Shown piece by piece: positions 16,110 through 23,457 of a stretch of 47,158 nt of DNA. Source of the DNA: CAZFLM01 sp964519955. Its GTDB lineage: Bacteria; Armatimonadota; Chthonomonadetes; Chthonomonadales; CAJBBX01. Numbering within the stretch: the stretch's first letter is position 1; every line of letters starts with the position of its first letter. The translations under genes were made by a program, and so were the position numbers. The notes under the pieces are model-generated. The model was not told where the DNA came from. It saw only the letters and a list, made by a program, of their open reading frames with translations, and searched no databases. The stretch covers positions 1 to 47,158 of the forward strand of contig CAZFLM010000054.1 of assembly GCA_964519955.1 (NCBI GenBank). Direction: 5' to 3'.

Positions 16110-16161
16110 GCCTGAGGGGCGTTTGGGCGGCGTAGCGCCGTCGGCCTAAACCCCCTCAGGC
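16110..16161. promoter_or_regulatory. Long hairpin between decaheme and porin genes
   Basis: Arms beginning GCCTGAGGGG (16110) and ending CCCCTCAGGC (16161) pair over about 18 positions with one bulge and one mismatch, with an apical GGCG-TAG-CGCC stem. It sits in the 101-bp gap 19 bp before the porin ATG, on the likely shared transcript. It could set the ratio of the two proteins by termination, mRNA processing or translation control. Confidence 0.55.
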
Positions 16162-16179
16162 AGCCGGGAGCCGGGATCG

Positions 16180-17907
16180 ATGCGACAGGTCATGAGCGTG
16201 ATCGCGCTGCTGCTCGCGGCCGCGTGTTGCCGCGCGGACGGAGCGCCACCGCCCTCCAACGGGCAAGACCCGGCGGATGGCGCGGCGGCGCAGCAGACCG
16301 ACGCCACCAAGAAGACCGCCGAGCAGGACACGAAGGCGGCCGAGACGCCTGAAGCCAAGGCCGCAGAGGAGAAGCTGCCGCCCATCACCCCCCTGCTGCT
16401 CGATGTCGGGTGGGCCAACTGGAGCCTCTCAGGCAACCGCCAGAAGTTCGGCCAGTACGCCACCCCGGTTCGCGGGCTCTTCCTGGGCAACCTGCGCTAC
16501 GACAAGACCAGCTTCGCCGACGGCGTTCAGGGGTTCGCTTCCTTCCGCGGAAACGAGGACGACCACTTCCTTGGCGGCCGCCTCGATGCGTACAGCGGCG
16601 CGCTCCGGCTGGACGGCTACTACCAGCACAACCGCTTCTACGATCCGACGCCGGTCCTGGTCGATCCGAGCGACCGGCGCATCCACGAGATCACGGCGCG
16701 AGGGCTCGTGACGCCCAGCATCGGCGTGGGGCTCATCTACCGGATGGACGAGCAGAACCGGGGGTACGCGGCGCCGTGGGAGCCCATCCACCAGCGCACG
16801 CGCTTCACGAGCCTGTCCGTACAGGGCAATGTGGGCCATGGGCGCCTCGGCCTCGACTTCGCCGACTGGCAGTTCTTCGACCGCACGCTCGTCGTGCCGG
16901 ACAGCAGCGTGCGCACGCTGAGCGCGAACGCGCTGCTGCCGGTCGCCCCCGCCCTGACGCTCGACGGCCAGTACGCCTATCACTGGATCGAGCAGTCCGG
17001 CCTGGCTGCCAGCCACGCTGACGCCCTGCGCGTGAGCGGGAGTCTCGATATCGGGCCATCGTCCGACCTGACGATGGGCATCCAGCGCTACACGAGCCAT
17101 CAGCCCAACGTTCAGAGCGCCCTGGTGCGCGAGCAGTGGATCGCCAACACGTCGCTGCTGCACCGCTGGCCGAACTGGACGGTGCGCCTGGACGCCCAGT
17201 ACCGCGAAGCGGAGCGCATCAACGGGGATCACGACTACCTGAGCATTCCGAAGTGGTGGACGCTGGGCGGCCGGCTGAACGGACGGCTCACGAAGCAGAT
17301 CCGCCTGAGCGTGCGGGGCTCGTCCGAGCGGATGTCGCAACGCCCGCTCGCGACCACCGACGACACGCGCGGCCTCTCGTGGTCCGCCCGCGACATGGCC
17401 CAGGTGAAGCTTGACGGCGCGTTCCGGGACCTGACCGGCTACCTCGTCTACACCTACCGCAACTTCGAGAACGTCGACCGCCGCACGAAGCTGTCGACCG
17501 ACTACCTGACCACCGGAGCGAACTGGCAGGTGAGCCCCCGCGTCTCGCTCTTCGCGCAGTGGGACTACGAATGGTGGCGAGGGCGCAGTGAGATCGCGGA
17601 CTTCCCCACCTTCGAGACCTTCCTGCCGGACAGCCGAGTCGCCGCGCTCGGCGTGAGCTGGGCTATCGGCAACACGACGTCGTTCCTTGCGAGCCTGACG
17701 GACTTCGTCACCAACAACGACAACCCGCTCGCGCTGCAAGACGGGAACATCCACGGCCAGTTCATCACGATGAGCGTCCAGCACCGGTTCCCCGCGGGCT
17801 ATGAGGTGGGGCTCACCGTTGCGCCGTGGACGTACCGCGACCGAGTGGTCGGAACCATGAACTACACCTCCACGCTGGTGGGGTTGACGGCAAAGGGCAA
17901 GTTCTAG
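16180..17907 (+). CDS. Outer-membrane beta-barrel of a porin-cytochrome complex (MtrB/PioB-like role)
   Basis: A 575-residue protein with a signal peptide (MSVIALLLAAACCRADG), an Ala/Lys/Glu-rich linker to about residue 68, and then many alternating amphipathic strands. It ends in LVGLTAKGKF, with the C-terminal Phe expected of outer-membrane proteins. The barrel is shorter than Shewanella MtrB but in range for decaheme-associated porins. Assignment as the conduit sheath rests on its position between the decaheme and octaheme cytochrome genes plus its barrel character. I did not find the N-terminal CXXC described in some MtrB proteins. Start: ATG at 16180; an ATG at 16192 also leaves a signal peptide. 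The family is likely but not certain without a profile search. Confidence 0.82.
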   Translation: MRQVMSVIALLLAAACCRADGAPPPSNGQDPADGAAAQQTDATKKTAEQDTKAAETPEAKAAEEKLPPITPLLLDVGWANWSLSGNRQKFGQYATPVRGLFLGNLRYDKTSFADGVQGFASFRGNEDDHFLGGRLDAYSGALRLDGYYQHNRFYDPTPVLVDPSDRRIHEITARGLVTPSIGVGLIYRMDEQNRGYAAPWEPIHQRTRFTSLSVQGNVGHGRLGLDFADWQFFDRTLVVPDSSVRTLSANALLPVAPALTLDGQYAYHWIEQSGLAASHADALRVSGSLDIGPSSDLTMGIQRYTSHQPNVQSALVREQWIANTSLLHRWPNWTVRLDAQYREAERINGDHDYLSIPKWWTLGGRLNGRLTKQIRLSVRGSSERMSQRPLATTDDTRGLSWSARDMAQVKLDGAFRDLTGYLVYTYRNFENVDRRTKLSTDYLTTGANWQVSPRVSLFAQWDYEWWRGRSEIADFPTFETFLPDSRVAALGVSWAIGNTTSFLASLTDFVTNNDNPLALQDGNIHGQFITMSVQHRFPAGYEVGLTVAPWTYRDRVVGTMNYTSTLVGLTAKGKF

Positions 17908-17981
17908 AGGCGAACGCCGGACGCGCCGCTGCCCCCGCGGTGCCACCGGCAGGCCTGATTGGGAGACGGGAGACTATCGAT

Positions 17982-19460
17982 ATGGCAAAGCGACTCGCCA
18001 TTCCCGCACTACTCGGCACGGCTATCTTCCTTACCGCGGTGCTGTTCGTCCTGGCCGGCTGCGGTGGCAGCGGCGGCCCGGTGGTCACGCCGCCGGACAC
18101 AGGCCCCAGCGTGTCGAAGGCGTTCCTGGCGCTTCTGCCCGCCGGCCAGACGGGGGCCACGTACGTAGGCGCGACGCAGTGCATCACGTGCCACAGTACC
18201 AAACAGGGCGACGCCGAGCCGGTCGACAGCACCATGTGGGCAGACACCAAGCACGCCCAGCTCAGCATCGGCTGCGAGCAGTGCCACGGGCCCGGCAGCA
18301 AGCACAACGCCAACCCGACCGAGGACAACATCCTCACGTTCCCGAAGATCACACGATCGGAGGTGTGCGCGCAGTGCCACGGGCCGAAGGCCAGCGACTT
18401 TGCCACGTCGCCGCACGCGGGCTACGTCGAGGATGAGATCGAGACCACGAGCCCCAGCAAGACGTGCTTCCGCTGCCACAGTGGCTCGTTCCGAACCGAG
18501 ATGATCGACGCCAAGCTGGCAGCCGGCAAGACCCCGGCGGAGGTCGACTCGGAGATCCTCGCGCTGACCTCGGCGCAGATGCTGACGTATGCGAACGACC
18601 CGGCGACCCACACGGGCGGCACCAAGGAGAGCGAGACGTGCTCGGGCTGCCACAACCCGCACAAGAAGACGGGCATCCTGCTCGAGAACGTGGACCACAC
18701 GACGCTCGAGGTGCAGCTCACGCGGCCTCCGTTCAGCAGCGACACCAGCAAGATCCAGCCTGGCACGAGCGTCGCCAACTACACGACCGTCGACCACCTC
18801 TGCGGGTGCTGCCACAACTCGCGCGGAGGCGGCAACAGCGACGCATACCTGGCGGCGAACACGTCGCGCAAGAGCTTCCACAATGGGCAGCAGTTCAACA
18901 TGCTGCTCGGCCAGGGCGGCTACGAGCCGTCGGCGCCGACGACGAGGACCAGCGCTCACGCCGACATACCCAGCCAGTGCTCCAAGTGCCACCTGGCCAA
19001 TGGAAGCCACACGTTCACGGTGAGCGTCGACCAGAGCTGCAACCCGTGCCACACGCCGCAGGATGCCCAGGCCCGCATGGCCATCCGCAGCGTGAACCAG
19101 CTCCGGCTCTACAACATCAAGACGCGGCTGGAGACGTGGGCCAAGGCAACGTTCGGCGACAAGAACGTCTGGGACTACACGAGCAACATTGTGGCGCCGA
19201 GCGTGAACCCTGGGCAGGGCAACATCCCGGCCCAGATCAAGGGCGTGCGGCACAACTACTGGTACGTGCTGATCGACAAGAGCTTCGGGATCCACAACAC
19301 GTACTACACCTCCTACTTGCTGGACGTGTGCGACCAACTCCTCGACGCGGTGCCGGGCACCCGGGCCGCCACGGTCAAGCCGACCAAGCAGCAGCTTGAG
19401 GCGTTCGCGCGCAGCGAGATCGCGAGAGACCTGCGCGCAACCCGGCTCGCGCGGGAGTAG
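17982..19460 (+). CDS. Octaheme c-type cytochrome lipoprotein
   Basis: A 492-residue exported lipoprotein. The signal peptide ends in a lipobox LAGC with lipidated Cys27. Eight CXXCH heme sites start at Cys67, 98, 129, 162, 220, 274, 333 and 353; the sixth reads CGCCH. The C-terminal 130 residues lack hemes (NYWYVLIDKSFGIHNTYY), like the tails of several multiheme reductases. It follows the barrel gene by 74 bp. In known porin-cytochrome complexes the third member is a surface multiheme lipoprotein (MtrC, OmcB) that contacts minerals, electrodes or partners; this protein fits that place. Lipid anchoring and heme count are visible. Surface location and substrate are inferred. The ATG at 17982 is chosen because it begins the lipoprotein signal. 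Confidence 0.9.
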   Translation: MAKRLAIPALLGTAIFLTAVLFVLAGCGGSGGPVVTPPDTGPSVSKAFLALLPAGQTGATYVGATQCITCHSTKQGDAEPVDSTMWADTKHAQLSIGCEQCHGPGSKHNANPTEDNILTFPKITRSEVCAQCHGPKASDFATSPHAGYVEDEIETTSPSKTCFRCHSGSFRTEMIDAKLAAGKTPAEVDSEILALTSAQMLTYANDPATHTGGTKESETCSGCHNPHKKTGILLENVDHTTLEVQLTRPPFSSDTSKIQPGTSVANYTTVDHLCGCCHNSRGGGNSDAYLAANTSRKSFHNGQQFNMLLGQGGYEPSAPTTRTSAHADIPSQCSKCHLANGSHTFTVSVDQSCNPCHTPQDAQARMAIRSVNQLRLYNIKTRLETWAKATFGDKNVWDYTSNIVAPSVNPGQGNIPAQIKGVRHNYWYVLIDKSFGIHNTYYTSYLLDVCDQLLDAVPGTRAATVKPTKQQLEAFARSEIARDLRATRLARE

Positions 19461-19493
19461 ACCCCGTTCGCGCGAGCTGGCTCCGTACAACAC

Positions 19494-19527
19494 AACAGGG
19501 CTCCCCAGGCGATCGGGGAGCCCTGTT
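19494..19527. terminator. Bidirectional hairpin terminator
   Basis: AACAGGGCTCCCC and GGGGAGCCCTGTT form a perfect 13-bp stem with an 8-nt loop between the convergent cytochrome and peptidase genes. Only a short TT lies at the arm end; there is no long T-tract. Confidence 0.7.
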
Positions 19528-19550
19528 GCTCGTGTCGCGCAGCGGATGGC

Positions 19551-21587
19551 CTACGGGTCGACCACCGCTCCCAACTGGCTCAACAGGAACGACAGCTTGT
19601 CGACCTCTTCCGCCAGTTGGTGGCTCACCGGCTTGCCCGCGCTGTGCCCGGAGCGCACCTCATAGTGCAGCAGGATGGGCCGATCCGACGAGGTCGCCGA
19701 CTGCAGCAGCGCGGCCATCTTGCGGGCGTGCAGCGGGGCCACGCGCGTGTCGGCATCGCCGGTCACGAACATCACCGCGGGATAGGCCGTGCCCGGCGTC
19801 ACGTGGTGGTAGGGCGAGTAGGCCAGCAGCGTGCGGAACTGCCCCGGGTCGTCGGACGAGCCGTACTCCGGCACCCAGAAGCGCGCGACCAGGAACTGGT
19901 GGTACCGCACCATGTCGAGCAGTGGCACGCCGCAGAGGATGGCGCGGAACAGCTCGGGCCGCTGCGTGAGAGCCGCGCCGACCAGTAGGCCGCCATTGCT
20001 GCCGCCGGACGCCGCCAGCTTCTCCGGGCAGGTGTACCCATTCGCGATCAGCCACTCGGCCGCGGCCTGGTGATCGTCGAACGTGTTCTGCTTCCGCTCC
20101 AGCATTCCGCCGCGGTGCCACTCCTCGCCGAACTCGCCGCCGCCGCGCAGGTTCGCCACCGCGTAGACCCCGCCCGCGTCCGCGACCGTCACGGCGTGCA
20201 GGCTGAAGCCGGGCGTCAGCGAGACCTGGAACCCGCCGTAGCCATAGAGCACCGTCGGGCGCCGGCCGTCGCGCCTCAGGCCCTTGCGGTGCACCAGGAA
20301 CATCGGGACGCGGGTGCCGTCCTTCGACGTGTACCAGACCTGCTTCGTCACGTAGTCGGCGGGCTGGATCGGGGCGTTCGTGCGCGCCCACAGGCGCCGG
20401 GCGCCGGTCTGCACGTTGTAGCGGTAGATGGTTAGCGGGCGCGTGAACGAGGTGAATGTGAGCGTCGCCTCGTCGGAGTCCCACCGCCCCCAGGCGTCCG
20501 AGCTGCCGATACCGGGCAGGCGCATGTCGCCCAGATCCTCACCCTTCGGCGAGAACATCCGGATGCGGCTCGACACGTTGTGCAGGTACGTCACGAGCAG
20601 GCGCCCGCCGGCCAGCGAGAAGCTCTGCATCGCGGCCCGCCCCTCGGGCACGACCTCGCGCCACTGCGCAGGCCCGGCGTGCGAGGGGTGCGCGGTCACG
20701 ATGCGGCCGTTCGGCGCGTCCCAGTTCGTCTTGAGGTAGACGATGCCCTCAGCCACGTAGCCGTGGAACTGCGCCTCCACGTCGTTCACGATGGTGCGCG
20801 TCTTGCCCGTCGAGGTGTCGTACAGGTAGATCTCGGTCTTCGCCGCGGCCGAACCGTGGCTGACGGTGATCAGCAGCCGCCTCCCATCGTCGAACAGGTC
20901 GGTCGAGACGATGGTCTCCGGCCCATACCCCTCGCCGAAGATGACCGTGTCCTCGCCCGGGTCGGCGCCGAACTCGTGCCGGTAGACCCGGTTGCCCTCC
21001 TCGGTGTGGCGTGTGTAGTAGATGCCGCGGTTCTGCGGGTCGATGGACAACGAGAAGAGGCGCCCCTTGGCCAGGACGTCCGCCACATCCTCGCCGCACT
21101 CCACATCACGGAAGCGGGTCTCGACCTCGTCCTCGCCGCCCACCCGCACCCCGTACGCCACGAGCGCCCCATCGTCCGACACGTCCATCAGGACGACGCT
21201 CGTGGTATGGTCCGCCGACATCGGGTGCGGGTCGATGAGGACCTCGTCCTTGCCCCGCGCCCCGCGCCGCCGGTAGAGGATGAACTGCTCGTCCTCCGGC
21301 CGCCGTTTCGGGTAGAAGTACACGCCGCCTCGCTCGACGGGCAGCCCCACGACTTCGAGCTTCATCAGCTCCGCCAGGCGGGCCTCCAGCGCCTCGCGCC
21401 CCGGCAGTTCGCCGAGAACCGACTGCGTGTAGGCGTTCTGGGCCTCGAGCCAGGCGCGTGTCTCCGGGCTGTCCTGATCCTCGAGCCAGCGGTACGGGTC
21501 GACGACCTCCACGCCGTGGATGGTCTCGCGTACATCGTCGCGGCGGGTGGGCGGGGGCGCGGGGGCGCCGTGGTTCGGTATCGTCAT
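19551..21587 (-). CDS. Prolyl oligopeptidase family serine peptidase (S9A)
   Basis: A 678-residue cytoplasmic-type peptidase that cleaves short peptides after proline. An N-terminal stretch (VVDPYRWLEDQDSPETRAWLE) and a seven-bladed propeller region precede the alpha/beta hydrolase domain. The nucleophile is Ser530 in GGSNGG, with the likely Asp613 in GDADTRVAPLHA and His648 in RSGHSAGKP. Length fits prolyl endopeptidase (680-710). No signal peptide is seen. It is transcribed alone and convergent with the cytochrome cluster. Confidence 0.94.
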   Translation of the reverse strand: MTIPNHGAPAPPPTRRDDVRETIHGVEVVDPYRWLEDQDSPETRAWLEAQNAYTQSVLGELPGREALEARLAELMKLEVVGLPVERGGVYFYPKRRPEDEQFILYRRRGARGKDEVLIDPHPMSADHTTSVVLMDVSDDGALVAYGVRVGGEDEVETRFRDVECGEDVADVLAKGRLFSLSIDPQNRGIYYTRHTEEGNRVYRHEFGADPGEDTVIFGEGYGPETIVSTDLFDDGRRLLITVSHGSAAAKTEIYLYDTSTGKTRTIVNDVEAQFHGYVAEGIVYLKTNWDAPNGRIVTAHPSHAGPAQWREVVPEGRAAMQSFSLAGGRLLVTYLHNVSSRIRMFSPKGEDLGDMRLPGIGSSDAWGRWDSDEATLTFTSFTRPLTIYRYNVQTGARRLWARTNAPIQPADYVTKQVWYTSKDGTRVPMFLVHRKGLRRDGRRPTVLYGYGGFQVSLTPGFSLHAVTVADAGGVYAVANLRGGGEFGEEWHRGGMLERKQNTFDDHQAAAEWLIANGYTCPEKLAASGGSNGGLLVGAALTQRPELFRAILCGVPLLDMVRYHQFLVARFWVPEYGSSDDPGQFRTLLAYSPYHHVTPGTAYPAVMFVTGDADTRVAPLHARKMAALLQSATSSDRPILLHYEVRSGHSAGKPVSHQLAEEVDKLSFLLSQLGAVVDP

Positions 21588-21633
21588 CGTTACCTTTCCG
21601 GATGGGTGAGCATTGATGGTGCACGAGTGCCTT

Positions 21634-21743
21634 GGTTGGATGGGCCTCCGTGCCCGTCCGGCGCCACCGGTGTGCGATCAAGTTAGCCTGAATGATCCAT
21701 CAGCGCCGTGGTGGGATGGGCCTCCGTGCCCGTCCGGCGCCAC
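21634..21743. repeat. Two inverted copies of the dispersed 42-bp repeat
   Basis: Two copies (21634-21667 and 21708-21743) contain GATGGGCCTCCGTGCCCGTC, the reverse complement of the tandem units at 29305-29470. They fill most of the gap between the peptidase start and the next gene's stop. Confidence 0.75.
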
Positions 21744-21759
21744 GCATCGGCGATCCAGG

Positions 21760-23322
21760 TTAGGACTCACGCGCCCCGGCATAGCGGCGCATGGCGTCGA
21801 GCAGGCGTACGGTGTTGCTCTCGATCTTGCGGTACCCGTTCACGATCCGCTCGAAGGGCGTCGCGCCGGGATGGTGGTCGAGCGGATCGGTCATGTTGGC
21901 CCAGTCGCGCACGCACTCGTCGATGGCGGGGTCGTGGAGCGGGCCCAGCGCCTCGTACAGCCGCCCGTCCCACCAGAGGTTCTGGTACCCGTTGATCTTC
22001 TGCCACGCGCCTGCGTCCTCGACGAACCGAGCGAGCGCCGGGCGCACACCAACTCCCTTGCCCACGGCGCGAGTGAACTCACCGAGTGACGCCTGCATGC
22101 GGAGTTCCATGGCCAGGTCGGTCAGGAACCGCGGAGCACTCCCAAAGAGCAGGCCCGAGAGCTTGCCCTTTGGCAGCTTCGCTCGGGCGGCGGCGGCCAA
22201 CTCGTCGGCGTGCTGCCGCATCGCTGCCGGGTCGTCGCTGCCGAGCGCCTCCCAGCCGCGCACGATGGCCTCGCCATGCCCGGGGATCAGGGACTCGGCG
22301 AACTCCGCCATCGCGGGCCGGTCGATGGGCTTGCCGGTGGCGCCGCGAGCGAACGCGAAGATGTTCGGGAGTTGGACGCAGTGCGTCTGGGCGTTGCCCA
22401 TCACGCCGCGCGGCCCCGGCTTGCCGCCGCCCTCGTACGCGGGCTGCAGGTCGTAGCGGGTCATCGGGAACGACGGCTCACCCTCGATCAGCCCGTAGTT
22501 GAAGCTGATGACGCGATCGGCCACTCCCAGCGCCTGCGCATACTCGAGCCCGTTCGCAAGGCCCCACGGCTCGGGGTTCAGCTCCTTCAGGCGGCGCAGG
22601 CAGTCGGTCTGCTGCTCCGCGGTGCCCAGCGCCCACTTGCCGGTGGCATACCAGCGGGAGTAGCCCTCCCAACCGGCGTGCATCCAGTAGATCAGCTCGA
22701 TGCCCGGGCGCAGGCGGTCCAGCACCTTGCGGTACTCGCCCAGGAGGTGCACGAACTCGGCATTCGTCGAGCCCGCGTAGCCGCCGGGGTCGCTGTCGAT
22801 CACGCTGATGCCGTCGACCTTGGCGAGCGGCTTGAGGCACTTCTCGCGCCGGGCCATGAGCGCGGACAGCGCCTCGGGATCGGCCGGATCGACGCGCGTG
22901 TCGCAGTCGAAGAAGTGGCGCGCCTCGAACGTGACCCGCGACGCCTCCTCATCCCGGCAGCCCACGTTCGGGCACACGCCCACGTACACGCGCATGCCCA
23001 GGCCGTGCACCATGTCGACGACCTTGGCGAGCTTGTTGAGCTGCGCCTTGTCGCTGGGCGTCGGAGGGTCGGGGATGGTCTCGATCATCGGCCAGATCAG
23101 GATGGTGTTGTAGCCCAGCTCCTTCAGGCCGGTGGCGAAGCCGGTCCAGTCGGCGAGCGACCAGGTGCGCGCCGCATATGGGTGGTTGTAGGGCCAATGC
23201 TGGTGAACGTAGAGCCCGATCATCTTCCCCTCCGCCCTCGCGGGCACCGCCTGACACGATGCCGCGGCCACCGACCACATGGCCGCCGCCAGACCGACGA
23301 CACAGAGCACACGCGTATGCAT
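21760..23322 (-). CDS. Secreted TIM-barrel-like hypothetical protein
   Basis: A 520-residue protein with a Sec signal peptide (HTRVLCVVGLAAAMWSVAA, cleavage near AAASCQA). The body resembles glycoside-hydrolase-like TIM barrels: WTGFATGLKELGYNTILIWPM, GLGMRVYVGVCPNVGC, an Asp-rich GISVIDSDPGGYAG strand end and LRPGIELIYWMHAGWEGYSR. No specific GH family is recognised. The ATG at 23322 is chosen because it begins the signal peptide. It lies 135 bp downstream of priA on the same strand and is probably a separate unit. It may process extracellular glycans; substrate unknown. Confidence 0.72.
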   Translation of the reverse strand: MHTRVLCVVGLAAAMWSVAAASCQAVPARAEGKMIGLYVHQHWPYNHPYAARTWSLADWTGFATGLKELGYNTILIWPMIETIPDPPTPSDKAQLNKLAKVVDMVHGLGMRVYVGVCPNVGCRDEEASRVTFEARHFFDCDTRVDPADPEALSALMARREKCLKPLAKVDGISVIDSDPGGYAGSTNAEFVHLLGEYRKVLDRLRPGIELIYWMHAGWEGYSRWYATGKWALGTAEQQTDCLRRLKELNPEPWGLANGLEYAQALGVADRVISFNYGLIEGEPSFPMTRYDLQPAYEGGGKPGPRGVMGNAQTHCVQLPNIFAFARGATGKPIDRPAMAEFAESLIPGHGEAIVRGWEALGSDDPAAMRQHADELAAAARAKLPKGKLSGLLFGSAPRFLTDLAMELRMQASLGEFTRAVGKGVGVRPALARFVEDAGAWQKINGYQNLWWDGRLYEALGPLHDPAIDECVRDWANMTDPLDHHPGATPFERIVNGYRKIESNTVRLLDAMRRYAGARES

Positions 23323-23339
23323 CGCCACGCCTTTCCGAT

Positions 23340-23385
23340 CGAATGCAACCACCGATGGACACCGATGAACACCGATCACGGCGGG
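23340..23385. repeat. Dispersed QMNTDEHR-type repeat, copy 1
   Basis: The sequence CCGATGGACACCGATGAACA and its surroundings (translating as MDTDEHR) belong to a family also seen at about 27049-27125 and 36847-36940. It lies in the gap between priA and the secreted protein gene. Confidence 0.55.
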
Positions 23386-23457
23386 ATGTGATGGGCATGT
23401 TGGTCGTGTGGGACTCGGCCTGGGCCCCCACGGCCTGGCACGCACTTCCTACCGCAC

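Noticed and set aside
16429..17946. 505-codon minus-strand frame over the porin gene
   Set aside because: Low-complexity Arg/Val/Ala translation; the plus-strand barrel has a signal peptide and terminal Phe.
18009..19493. 494-codon minus-strand frame over the octaheme cytochrome
   Set aside because: It mirrors eight CXXCH codons of the true gene and has no protein-like pattern.
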